Assembly (NCBI GenBank): GCA_949710005.1
Contig: OX453280.1
Coordinates: 8,972,534-9,036,533, forward strand
Origin: Ricordea florida
Lineage: Eukaryota > Cnidaria > Anthozoa > Corallimorpharia > Ricordeidae
Length of the DNA stretch: 64,000 nt
Reading direction: 5' to 3'
The translations under genes and the position numbers were made by a program. The notes beneath the pieces were generated by a model. The model made no database searches. It had not been told where the DNA came from and worked only from the letters and a program-made list of their open reading frames with translations. This document shows positions 42,249-53,922 of the stretch, one piece after another. Each line of letters begins with the position of its first letter. Positions within the stretch are counted from its first letter, which is position 1.

Positions 42249-45200
42249 AAGAGCTTTATTAACTTGGCTTCAAAAGCAAAATGCAAATATTTTATTTTTT
42301 ACAAGAAGACTACAGCTTAAAGGAAATTGAAAACAATTGAAAGTGTCAATTGACAGGTCCAATGTATTTTGTATATCGCTCTTATCATAGCTGTGGTGTT
42401 CTGGTATGGTTTCCAAACTCGCAGATGAAAATCAGAGGTACATTTTGCTCGATGCAACTATACAAGGATTTAACTACAATATGGGCAATATATTTGCACC
42501 AAATATAACTCAAGAGCTGTGCTCTTTTTTCAAAGACGTACAACAGAAATTAGACGGCTTTATTGATAGCCAATCAAAGAATAATAATAATTGGAGGAGA
42601 TTTTAATGTTGTAAGGGATCCAGATCTTGATTGCTCTTGAGGTGAGCCCGAAAGCGAACGAATCTCATCTGCTTAGATTATGATTTAATAGATACATAGC
42701 GAATCCGAAATCCGGAAACCAAAACTCTACACCTGGAGACAAAAGAAGCCCTTAATCCAGAGGAGGCTGCATTTTTGGCTTATTAGTGACTTTTGCCAAG
42801 ATGGGGTAGATGATACAAGTATTAAGACAGCTATTAAGACTGGTCTGTTGGCTATAGTTATTTCCTTTAATAGTTTGGACGACCAGATCCGAGGCCCGTC
42901 TTATTGGAAATTTAATTCCAGTTTAACGGAGGATGAAAACTATGTATCGGCAATTAATGGAAAAATACCAAAGTGGCTTGAAGAATTTAACAAAGAAACC
43001 GATAAAAGAGTGTTTTGGGGCCTGATTAAATATCGAGTGCGGCAATTCACTACGAAATATAGCAAAGAAAAAACCCGGAAGAAAAGGCAAGTGTTGGTAG
43101 AAGTTGAGATATCGCTTAAGGAAGCCGAAAAGGCAAATGCAGTTGAATCATCTGCATTTAGAGTGCTTAAAAATGAAATACGATTCGTACTTCGAATGTA
43201 TTGCTAAAGAGCAGTAATTTGATCAAAAGCTAATTGGCATGAACAAGGTGGAAAAAGTAACAAATATTTTTTAGGCCTTGAATCTCACAGGGGAGCTAAG
43301 AGATGTATGCAAAAATTGTTTAGAAGTGAGGGTATTCTCACCACCAATCCAAATTACTCAGATTTGTAAGCCGATAATGATGAATTAGGTGAAAACCACC
43401 CATTTTTACTAAGACCCGAAATTCCTAAACTTAGTGAAGAAATGAAAAGTGTTTGTGAGGGAAAGTTATCAGTTCAAGAATGCTTTGATTGTCTTCAGTC
43501 GTTTGAAAATAACAAATCGCCCGGTAACGATGGCTTCACGGTTGAATTTCATAAAACGTTTTAGAACTCCTCGGGAAATTTACTTGTTGATTGTCTCAAT
43601 TATTCTTGATTTTGGTGAACTCTTAAGTACTCAAAAAAAGGCCGTTATTAAGCTTATAGAAAAGAAGGGAAAGACAAACCACATATAAGAAATTGGAGAC
43701 CAATTTCATTGATTAATGTTGGCACGAAAATTCGTTCAAAGGCAATCACAACAAGACTTGAGAAGGGGTTGCCTGAAATAAAACATTTCAGTCAAAATGC
43801 ATATGTTAAGGGAAGTTCGATACTGGATGCCGTGAGAACAGTAGATGATACCTTAGAATATAAAAAAATTGATAACATTCAAGGATTATTAGTAGCTATT
43901 GATTTCCAGAAGGCTTTTGACTCAGTAAATCGTGCCTTCCTGCTTAAATCGCTCTCCTTTTAATTTTCGTCCAACCTTGATTCGCTGGATACAAACTTTC
44001 CATGAAAGCATTCTTATCACAGTAATGAACAATGGTGGTTTTACAACAGCCCCATTTAAAGTTCCATTGTCTTCATATCTATCATATGTTTAGAAATTCT
44101 AGCTATTTTAAAATAAACGTCTTAATAAAGAAATTCAGGGTATTCTAGTGGATAATAATGAGATCAAATTAGAGATATTGGCTGATGACTTGACAGCTTT
44201 TTTGAGGAATCACACTTCACTCGATGATTTGTTAGAAACTGTGGATAGCTTCATCTCATGCTCTTGGCTAAAAATTAATTACCAGAAAACAGAAGTAATG
44301 ACTTTGGGAAACGACAAACTGGCGATGCAGACGCTAAGAGCCTCCGCTGACAGAGATGTCACCGCTATGAAGGCTATCAAGATCTTAGGTGTTCACTTTA
44401 CGTATAATCAGACCCTTTGGAAAAAGCTAAATTTTGATGAAATTTTGAAATCCATTAAGGAAAAGCTGCAGTTTTGGAACTGGAGAAATCTGACAGTGCT
44501 TGGTAGCATACAAATCATAAAAACATTTGTCGTTCCGATCTTTATGTGTAGGGCCGGTTTAGTTAATGTACACAAATATATATAAAAAAAAAATATTTAA
44601 TTTTAATTGGAAAGGAAAGGACAAAGTCAAACGGTCAACCTTGATATAGGTGATGTGGAAGACGGTAGCTTTAGGGTTCCACATTAAGTCTATCATTAAG
44701 TCGATCATTAAGAGTCGATCATTAAGACATAGCGAGTGATGTGCTGCAGGAAATTTGTTGAGGAGCAACAAAGTAGTTGGAAAATATTTCTTTCGTATAA
44801 TCTAAAGCAAGTTGGTGGTAAATTAGTCTTAAATTGCGCATTTAAGAAACTTCCTATCAAACTACGTCAATTCTAGAAGAATGCTTACAAGTCTTTTCTG
44901 AACACTCTGCGGCAACGGAAGTGAACATTCAACACTTGGATACTACTGCCAGAGCGAGTACAATAATACATATAAACTACATTTTAATTGAAGGAAAATC
45001 GGACGGGTGTTTCATGAGAGCTTATTGAAAAAAGGAATAATCACGCTTGAAGATCTTGTAAATGTTACGTAATTCTTAAGCAGAATCTATACGAATGAAA
45101 TTTTAAACCCATAGAAGTGTTCTATTTGATGCAAATTTATGACGCCCTACCAAAGCCGTGGCTAAACTCTTTGACGTCTTGTGGGCCAAAAGTGGGAAAG

Positions 45201-45282
45201 ATTTTGTTTTAACGGATCATATTAAACTAAGTTTAAAAAGTGAGCATGTGCGAATCGATAAAGCTGTCTCTAAAAAAGTTTA
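42249..45282 (+). pseudogene. LINE copy 1, middle part: endonuclease, linker and reverse transcriptase (decayed)
   Basis: The reading resumes at the endonuclease (ALLTWLQKQNANILF), then passes a broken GGDFNVV-like stretch near 42590 and a linker (42848-43207). The RT region follows with NNKSPGNDGF, WRPISLINVGTKIRSK, IQGLLVAIDFQKAFDSVNRA (43700-43960) and LADDLTAF (about 44170). There are many stops and frameshifts. The expected YADD-type catalytic motif is present as LADD. The copy is clearly dead and is interrupted again at 45283 by an unclassified transposon. Confidence 0.8.
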
Positions 45283-45418
45283 TTCCTCGCGAAGCGAGGC
45301 CGAAGGCCAAGCGTAGCGAGGTTACTAATCGTGTCGCTTTCGGTCAGACCACGTGGCTCGCAAGCGCGAGTAAATCGAGCCGAGAGTTTTTATATATGTA
45401 TATATATATATATATGTA

Positions 45419-45449
<31 letters not shown>

Positions 45450-47773
45450 CTATATTTTAAAGGTGTCCGTTCGCAGGCCAGGTTACCTGGCACATTACTT
45501 CATGTGAATTTCCGCCATCTCGAATTCCGTGAATAATGTTTTGAAAATAATGTGAATTTTGTGGAAACCGATTTCACTAACCCTGGAAGTACATCTCAGC
45601 AAGAAGATCTCCGAGATATACAAGAAAGAGCGGCGAGGGATCGTCGTCGAGTAAGTTTGAATGCCGCAAAAATCAGCGCACGGGAAGCGGCGACTCAAAG
45701 AATAGATTAAGAAACTACGGTAGGGACGATAACAAGAGACATCGCGGCAGAGACAACAACTGCTCGCTCAAAAAAGGCAAAGAAACAGCAAGGAAAAGGA
45801 CCAGGAATGCAATCAAGTTAGATGGGAAATTGAAGTTGTTATAGATGGTAACAAAGACTCGTTTTAGCTATACAGGACATGAGAGACTTAGAACGGAAAC
45901 CGAGTAGGAACGACTTCAAAAAGATTGAGATACACTGGCAAATTTGATAATCACAAGGCAAACTGCAATGAAAACAGATTCAGAATTTAAGGAAAATCAT
46001 GGCAACAGCGTACAGACAGAATCAGAGGACGAACGAGGAAACAGATTACCATATCGTCGTGAAAAAAGTTTCATGAAAGGGGAAACAGAAACCAACCGCA
46101 AAGAAATGAAAGATGACAGTCACGTAGTATTTATACTGCAATGAGAATGCAAGTAGGTATTTTTCGTAGTGAAACGATTGCCTTCCGTTTTAAAGAAATT
46201 CCCAATACAGAGGTTGCGGTTGTGATAGCAATTATTTATAATTATGTGATCTGATATCATTGCAACAGTGAAAATATTTTGTAGATTTGTTTGATGTAGC
46301 ACTTTATGTTCAGCATTTTCAACAGAAAACATACCAAACAATAAGTGACTGGTTCTGCAGTATTATCAGTGATCAGTGCAAGTATTTGTAAATAAAGCAG
46401 TTGTCATTACTGACTTCTGAGTAGTATTTCTCTTTGCTATATTTCTTTCCTACATATATGTATTAAGTAATTACAAGGTTTTGTGGGGACAAACAAGTTC
46501 CATACCCATTTCAAAATGGGTTTTTACCTTTGAGTTCCAAGTATCCCTGGGAGTTACTCTCTTAGCCCCCGCCCTTTTCCCACAAATGAAAAGTTAATTT
46601 AAGCCCTACATTGCAAAATTAGGCGTAACATCTTAACCTTTTTCCTTAATGCTGTTTAAATCATTTTTATGATGTCAACTACAAATATTTAATGACAACC
46701 ACAATACACAGTTGACCTTTTTCATTAGAAAAACTCTATAAGGGAGAAACTGAAGTTTGTAATGCTAAAATTTTTAGTGATCTTTCTTATATATTCATTG
46801 CAAGGGTGCTGTATGTAATAACAAGTCTTTAAAGTTTCCTAAATGGCCTATACTTTCAGTCATGATTTTCCACACTTACTGTATGGACAAATAACTGCAC
46901 TAGCATGATTGCCACAGGTAAGAAAATGGTAAGGGAAAAAAATTCTTCAAGGTCAGTGAAAAGTCAGAGAATTTCAAATCAAGTAAGGGAAAGTTTAAGT
47001 ATTTGAGAGAATTAAGGGAAAAGTGAAATTTAAGACTACTAATTTATTTCTTGCCAATTTAGTGATGGTTTGGTGTGGTCAAGAATGTGACATGAAATGT
47101 GTTGGATTGGTAGAATTAAATGGCTGATTACCTGATTTTGGGTATCCAAGAAAATCAATCCTTCTTCCATAACCTTGTTATTTTAAGAAACTATAAATCC
47201 ATGTACACTGTATGTGAATTTCGGAAAGCATATTAAATAAATGGGTGGAGAGGTAGGCTGTTAGGAGAGGTTGGAGGCCATTACCAGGACTAATTTTGGA
47301 CTTTTCTAATTTAGTTGGAAAGGGAAATTTTACATTTGTCAGGGAAATGTAAGGGAATTTCAAGATCCTGTGGCTGTGCAACCATGACTTGATTATAAGT
47401 CTAAACTGAAGAATAAATGGTATTGTTCATAGTTGAGTAATTTTTACCACCTCTGATACAAACCCTATTCAGAATAAAACTGTATTGCTTGTAGTAGCAG
47501 AGTAACCTTTTCTCAGAATAGGACATACACCCCCACCCCATAACAGTATATTATGTTTAACATAAAAAAAATAACAATACCAGAAATTATAATAATAATA
47601 ATAATGCAATAATAATAATCATAATAAATACAAGAAATGAGAAAATACAAAAAGTGATAATGATTTAGTAACCGAAGTAAATACATAAATTGGGGTCTTA
47701 TCCCTCATGAAAAACTATTACGAGTTCTTTAAAAACTAGCTTCGCGAGGTTTTGCGGGAGTCGTATTTCTAGT
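45283..47773 (+). mobile_element. Unclassified transposon copy A with CCTCGCGAAGC ends (2.5 kb)
   Basis: It starts TTCCTCGCGAAGCGAGG and ends ...CTAGCTTCGCGAGG...GTATTTCTAGT. A second copy in inverse orientation is at 53974-57112. It contains a (TA)n tract (45393-45455) and a decayed short coding region near 45530-46140 (readable as FTNPGSTSQQEDLRDIQERA and RRRVSLNAAKISAREAA). It splits LINE copy 1. The 3' CTAG-T end is compatible with a Helitron, but the 5' end is not typical, so the class is left open. Confidence 0.65.
45393..45455. repeat. (TA)n microsatellite in transposon A
   Basis: Nearly pure TA dinucleotide repeats with a few G and C interruptions. Confidence 0.9.
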
Positions 47774-48540
47774 AAGGAAATACGATCCCTGCATGAGACC
47801 ACTCCAACTGCACAAGTGAAATTTATGGAACAATATTCGAGTACGTGCTTAGCATGGAATGAGATATACAAATGGACATTCAAGGCTCTTACGGATACAG
47901 AATCTCGAGAATTTCAGTTTAAAATCTTAAACAGGTACTTAGCTACGAATTCATTTCTTAACAAAATTGGGTTGACGACCTCACCATTATGCACTGCACA
48001 TTCTGTGAACAGGAGAGCGAATCCCTTGAACATTTACTCATTACATGTCCTTATACAAAGAGTTTCTGGCTGGACTTCACTAATGGGTGTAAAAAATAAA
48101 GTTAGAATTGGAGGAACGTTCAGATACTGACATAATATTTGGAAAATGGCAAAGCAACAAAGATTTTTTTTCAATCAATCATCTTTTAATCTTAGCGAAA
48201 CAACACATCTATGAATGCCGCATGAAATGCACCCGTCCATCTTATAGAATCTTTACAAATAAGGTTGAGCATATTTATCGAGTATAGTTACAAATAGCAA
48301 AATCAAATAAAAACATTTCCAGCCAGAAACAATCAAAAATGGGAAAAGTATTGATCAAATGCATTAGAAATGTCTTCCTCAATAGCATGTTGAATTGTTA
48401 ATCGTGCATTCACATAGTCAGCTTGATCTGTGAGCATTACATAGCAACTGTTAATAATAGAATCTATAAAGTAGGATAGTGTTGTAGTGTATGTGTATTG
48501 TATTGTAAAAATTGACTATTTGTTTGTATCTATGAAAATA
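47774..48540 (+). pseudogene. LINE copy 1, 3' part: ORF2 C-terminus and 3' UTR
   Basis: After transposon A the frame continues as KFMEQYSSTCLAWNEIYKW, TESREFQFKILNRYLATNSF, NKIGLTTSPLCT and then a Cys/His zinc-knuckle region typical of the end of L1/Tx1-like ORF2, with frameshifts. A later stretch (LAKQHIYECRMK) is the last conserved segment. The 3' UTR is AT-rich and runs into a SINE. Confidence 0.75.
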
Positions 48541-48548
48541 AAACCGCT

Positions 48549-48613
48549 GACGGGTTAGCTCAGTTGGTAGAGCACCGGACTACCGTGCGGGAGGTCGCGG
48601 GTTCAAACCCCAG

Positions 48614-48647
<34 letters not shown>

Positions 48648-48900
48648 AAGAAAGTGCTGCCTTTGTTATGACAGCTGCATGGTTAGACTTTCTAGTCTTC
48701 TCGGATAAGGACGATAAACCGTAGGTCCCGTCTCACAACCCCTGTTCATGGTAACTTAGTGGGACGTTAAAATAACCCACACACTGTTCGTAAAGAGCAG
48801 GGGACGTAGGCGCTTCACACAGGGATAGCCTCAATGCGCCTTTCCAACTTGGACAGAATTGTCCAGGAAAAATAAGTATGTTCTATGTTGTGTGTTTTTA
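48549..48900 (+). mobile_element. tRNA-derived SINE
   Basis: The head contains an A box (TAGCTCAGTTGGTAGAGC, about 48556-48573) and a B box (GGTTCAAACCCC, about 48599-48610) and ends CCGGACCA. A body of about 280 bp follows with conserved-looking GTCCCGTCTCACAACCCCTG and GGGACGTTAAAATAACCCAC parts. The anticodon stem is poorly paired. It lies directly 3' of the LINE, then a T/G-rich tail. It is probably transcribed by Pol III when active. Confidence 0.8.
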
Positions 48901-49947
48901 TTTTTTTCTATGTTTGTAACTGTGTGTTTGTATGTTTGTATGTATGTTTTTGTATGTTTGTAACTGTGTGTTTGTAAGTAAAATAAAAATAATAAATGTA
49001 AAGGAAAAAAAAATTAGGTATGAAATAAAGTTCCTTTGTTTTTTTGGCAGAGAAACAAGTCAACGATAACACGAATGGCGAAGAACAGACTACATCTAAA
49101 CCAAAGCCCCTATAAAGAAGCTCAAGTGTAGATAATCTTACGTCGAAACCAATGGACATACAAAATGATCAAACGGAGAACTTATCGCCGTGTGATATGG
49201 AGATATCAAGCTCTATTTAAAGTTGACTGTATTAATGAATAGATTAAGAATCTTGCATGACAGTATGAAGATACGGATTTATCAGACTGCTGACTGCTGT
49301 AATGCGTAATCGAGATTAGGAAACAAACTTAGTGTGACGTTATTGATCGCACACGGAAAACCGTTAACCCCGTGATTGCTATGTGACATGTGACTCCTTG
49401 CTAATTTTTTTTCTGGATTCTTACTGCGGTCTACATTTTATTCTATTTTTCTTTTTAAACAGTACTAACACCTTTGTTCCTCTTTTAATCTCTGAGTTGC
49501 AACCACTAGCACCGCAAATATCCAGTTTTAATGAACGTGGTTGTTAACTTTTTCTATTATTTTCTTTCACTCCCTTATCTTCACCTTCTTTTTCTTCAGT
49601 CTCCATATTCTCTTTGGGGATTGAAGGGGTGGAGGGGAGCGGCGAAAACAAGAGATATTTACACGTGTATTGCCATGCATAATCACACCAAGAGTGATAC
49701 GATAATTAAATCGCGACTTACCATTTTTAACAAACCATATATTTCTGATGGTCTGTCGCCCAGGTACACTTGTTTCCTAAGAAACAAACGTTAATTAACT
49801 TTATTGACGAGGTCGTGGTCGTTGGCTTTTGTGGATTGTGGTGGCATAATTTAGCAACCTGAGCAGCATGAAGTAAGACGTGCTGTGCTGAGCTCCGCAG
49901 AAACACATACTGTCCAAAATTATCTTGCTTTTTTTTAACTATGCTTC
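48901..49947. other. Intergenic stretch between SINE and LINE copy 2
   Basis: It starts with a low-complexity TTTGTATG/TGTGTTTG repeat (48896-48980), then an AT-rich stretch with no protein I recognise. The part from about 49800 to 49947 is probably the 5' leader of LINE copy 2. Confidence 0.4.
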
Positions 49948-50838
49948 ATGTCAGGAAAACCACTTGAAAGAAGCGATAAGAAGCATAAGTATTCGAAGGA
50001 TTCAATTCTTAGCAAGTCGAACATGGCCGCCGCCGAATTAACTGAAGAGTTGAAATCGATGAGACTTGACCTCACAGGTCAAATAACCAAGCTTAGCGAT
50101 GACCTAAAGGACTTTCAGAGAAACACTAACGAAAGGCTGCAAAAAATCGAAAGCGTCAAATCCAAAGTAGATGAAATAGATGGCGTGAAGACCAAGCAAC
50201 AGCAGCTAGAAGCCGATGTTAACAACATAAAGGAATCTCAGTTAAACCTGGTGAGCACCAACGCGGAAGAAGTAGAAGCCCTTCGTAGAAACAATGATGA
50301 GCTTAAAAAAAGAATGGAACATCTAGAACGATATTCCAGGGATATTAATGTTCGAGTATTTGGATTTAATGAAGATGAAGGAGAAGATTGCATGACAACA
50401 CATTCTACCCAAGGGAATGACGTTTCCTGGCAAAGAGAATGGGGTGCCACACTAATCTGCTATCGTGGGGCTAATAATGCAAGAGGTGTCGCAATCTTAA
50501 TTAGGAATAACTTTGATTGTGTTGTTGAAGAATCGGTCATTGACACAAACGGTAGATTTATAATGTTAAAAGTTCTCCTGAGCGGAGAACCCACGCTTGT
50601 AGTTAATATATATGGCCCTAATCGAGATAATGAACTGGTTGCCTTTTACCACACAGTCCTGCAAACCATCGTGAATAAAAACTTTGATGATATCGAGAAC
50701 ATTATCATGGGAGGAGACCTAAACTGTCCTTTAAATCCTATTATTGACAAAAGAGGTGGTAATTTAATCCCAAGGCAAGCTGTAATTAACACAATTGAGT
50801 TGATACAGTCCGAGCTGGATTTGCATGATATTTGGTGA
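49948..50838 (+). pseudogene. LINE copy 2: in-frame ORF1-endonuclease fusion (296 aa)
   Basis: Residues 1 to about 147 are ORF1-like: a basic Ser/Lys start, a long coiled coil (ELKSMRLDLTGQITKLSDDL ...) and the RYSRDINVRVFGFNEDEGE segment typical of L1-like ORF1. At about 50389 the frame passes directly into the middle of the ORF2 endonuclease (WQREWGATLICYRGANNARG, then VVNIYGPNRD and MGGDLNCPLNP). The first part of the endonuclease is missing, so an internal deletion fused both ORFs in frame. Confidence 0.75.
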
Positions 50839-53359
50839 GTAAAGAACCCAGCAACACGCAGCTATACTTGGAGTCAATTAAACCTTTAATATTTTCTAGA
50901 TTGGATTACTGGCTCATTTCAAATTCTCTATCTGATAATATCTGTCATGTTGACATGATTTCAGCCGTAAAAACTGATCACTCAGAAACAGTAATAGAAT
51001 TGCAGGATGTTGAAAATAAGGCCGAAGGTCCAGGGTTTTGGAAATTGAATTGTTCCCTCCTAAATGATAAGGAATATGTCAACAAATTAAATCTTTTCTT
51101 ACCTACCTGGATACAGGAAGGGAAGCAAGATCTAGGTGATTCGCGATCCATATGGGACTGGGTTAAGTATAAGGTTAAGAAATACTCTAGATGGTACTCG
51201 ATGAACAAATGTAAACAAGAAAATTTAGAGGAACAACAACTAAACAGACAATTTCAAGAGGCTACAGTAACCTACCAAAACTGCCCCGGTCAAGAAAACT
51301 TATCAGCTTTAAATATTTTGAATGAAAAAATGGAACATCTGTATGAAAAAAAGGTGGAAGGCATAATCATCAGATCGCGTGCACGGTGGCATGAACATGG
51401 GGAAAGGAATTCAAAGTACTTTTTAAATTTAGAAAGACAGAACCATGTTAGGAAGCATATCAGAAAGCTTCGCATGAGTGGAGTTATCTCAACAAACTCT
51501 TTTGAGATCTTAGAAGCGGAGTGCGCATTTTATGAAATCTTTATAAATCCAAACGAGATGATTCGGAAGTAAATAAACCTTATTTTCACTTGAGGACTTA
51601 CCTATACCAATACTTTCAAATGATTCTTCTTATCTTGGTGAAGGTTTAATAAGCGTAGAGGAATGCAAAAAAGTTTTAAATTCCTTTCAGTTAAATAAGG
51701 TTCCCGGAAATGACGGACTATCAATAGAATTCTATAAGACTTTCTGGGATTCTATAGGTGATCTTTTAGTTGCAAGTTTTAATGAATCTTTTGCTAAAGG
51801 AACAATGAGTCCATCACAAAGACAGGCAGTTATTATACTCATCGAGAAAAAACACCATGATCGCTGTGATCTTAAGAACTGGAGGCCAATCTCCCTACTG
51901 AACATCGATGCGAAGATAGCTTCAAAAGTTATCGCCGAAAGAATGAAGCGCCTCTTGCCTAGATTAATTCACCATAATCAATTAGGATATATTCCAGGCA
52001 GAAATATTAGCGATAATATACGTTCAATTCTGGATATAATGGAATATACGAAAGTTGAGAAACTACCTGGTCTTTTATTATTTATTGACTTTGAAAAAGC
52101 CTTCGATAGCTTAGAATGGGACTTCCTTGAAAAATGTTTAGAAAAATTTAATTTTGGACCAGATTTTAGAAGATGGGTTCATATCTTCTACAACGACGTT
52201 CAAAGTTGCGTTATAAACAACGGTTTATGCTCTCCCTACTTCCATTTAAAAAGTGGAGTAAGGCAAGGGGACCCCCTCTCGCCATACCTCTTTGTCACTG
52301 CGGTTGAAATCCTAAGCGATTGCTATACGAAATCAAGAAAATATTAAAGGAATAACTATAGCTGGTTTAGAAACTAAATTGTTGCAATTTTCCGATGACA
52401 CAACTGCTGTCCTATCAGACTTGGACTCGGCGCGAGCCTTGTTTGATTTGCTTGAACTTTTTGAGAAGGCATCTGGGATTAAATGTAACGAAAACAGAAG
52501 CAATGGGGATTGGGTCACTCCAGAGTTGTGAAAATGAACCACTAAGGGTCAAGTGTAAAACATGTGTCAAATTTTTAGGAATATATATTACATATGATGT
52601 ACAAATATTAATAGAAAAAAACTTTAAACAGAGGTTGAAAAAAATTAAAAACACAATAAATTTATGGAGGTCAAGAGGATTATCAGTTTACGGGAAAGTA
52701 AATATTATTAAAACACTTTTATTTCCAAAATTGATCTACTCTAGTTCGGTGATATGTACTCCGCATGAAATCATACAAGAATTTAATATGATGATTTTTC
52801 GATTTTTGTGGAATGGCAACGATAAGTTTACCCGACTTTCAACATTTGCACCTTACGACCAAGGTGGCCTTAAAATGTTAGATTATGATAATGTGGTTAA
52901 AGCTTTGAGGCTAAGCTGGTTAAAACGAATAGTCGACCCAGATTACTTTGGTTTATGGAAGTCCTATCTTGATCATCTTTTGGTGAATGAAGGGGGATTA
53001 TTCTTAATTCAGTGTAATTATGACATCAACCAATTAAAATCTCAGCAACTTTCTATCGAGAACTTTTGGATTGGTGGTCAAAATTAAGAGAAGTCAAAGA
53101 TCCCTTAAGTATACATAGGTATATTTTATGGAATGACAAAGAAATAAGGATTGACGGCAAAAGTGTTTTTTATAAACATTTCTTTGATAATAATATCATA
53201 TACACGTCTCATCTTCTTTATGAGATGACAAATATTGAGTCTTTTAATGTCGTCAGGGATGCAGGATTAAAGAACTCTAATTTCTTAGTATGGAGAGGTC
53301 TAAGGCAATCAGTTCCACTGAAACTGCGTGTTCGTGTTATTCTAGACTTAGCCTTCTAG
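50832..53359 (+). pseudogene. LINE copy 2: ORF2 linker, reverse transcriptase and thumb (broken)
   Basis: Segments are the endonuclease end (RLDYWLISNSLSDN; KTDHSE), a linker (50832-51572), RT (51805-52347: LKNWRPISLLNIDAKIASKV, QLGYIPGRNISDNIR, LLLFIDFEKAFDSLEWDF, GVRQGDPLSPYLFV), a frame change near the catalytic region (FSDDTTAVL about 52390), thumb and post-RT part (52395-53359). The catalytic motif reads FSDD where L1-like RTs have F/YADD. The C-terminal zinc knuckle is missing, because the copy ends at 53359 near an inverted-repeat element. Confidence 0.8.
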
Positions 53360-53392
53360 CATAATCTGGCTTTTTTCACTTTCACCAATAGC

Positions 53393-53922
53393 AGTAGGAG
53401 GGTGCGGTGTCTGGCCCACCGCTTTAAATCCACACCCAAAAACCGACCAAAATCAGTAAAAATCCACCAAAATCAGACTAACTCCCAAAATCGGATTTAA
53501 AATCCCAAAAATCAAAATCGAAATCCCAAAAATTAGGTTATTAGTTTTAGGGACGGACCATTAGAAAAGTGATGGGGGGGGGGAATTTTCAGCTTGCACG
53601 AATTTTTTTTTTCGCTCACTGCTTGTGCAGGAATTTTTTTTTTTCAGGTGAACCCCTCTGCACGAATTTTTTTTACTACGTGTGAAAGAGTCACAATTGG
53701 ACCTTCCTTCTGCATGAATTTTTTTTTACCTTCTTCCTTGCATGAATTTTTTTTCTTGGCATCTTCCCTTGCATGAATGTTTTTTTTTTTTTCCCACCCC
53801 CCACCATCACTTTTCTAATGGTCCGTCCCTTAGGTTAGTCCGATTTTGGTGGATTTTTCTGGTTTTAGTCGGTTTTTGAGTGTGGATTTAAACCGGTGGG
53901 CCAGACACCGCACCCTCCTACT
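53393..53922. mobile_element. Inverted-repeat MITE (530 bp) containing a second MITE
   Basis: Arms starting AGTAGGAGGGTGCGGTGTCT are inverted at the right end (to 53922), about 90 bp each. Each arm has many AAATC/GATTTT repeats. The interior holds another complete inverted-repeat element (53550-53829). The target duplication is unclear. Confidence 0.75.
53550..53829. mobile_element. Nested MITE with TTA target duplication (280 bp)
   Basis: Ends GGGACGGACCATTAGAAAAG and its inverse; TTA on both sides (53547-53549 and 53830-53832). The interior has repeated TGCATGAATTTTTTTT units. A 3-bp TTA duplication fits the PIF/Harbinger class. Confidence 0.75.

Noticed and set aside
48548..48622. tRNA gene
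   Set aside because: A and B boxes are clear, but the anticodon stem pairs poorly and a typical SINE body follows, so this is a tRNA-derived SINE head.
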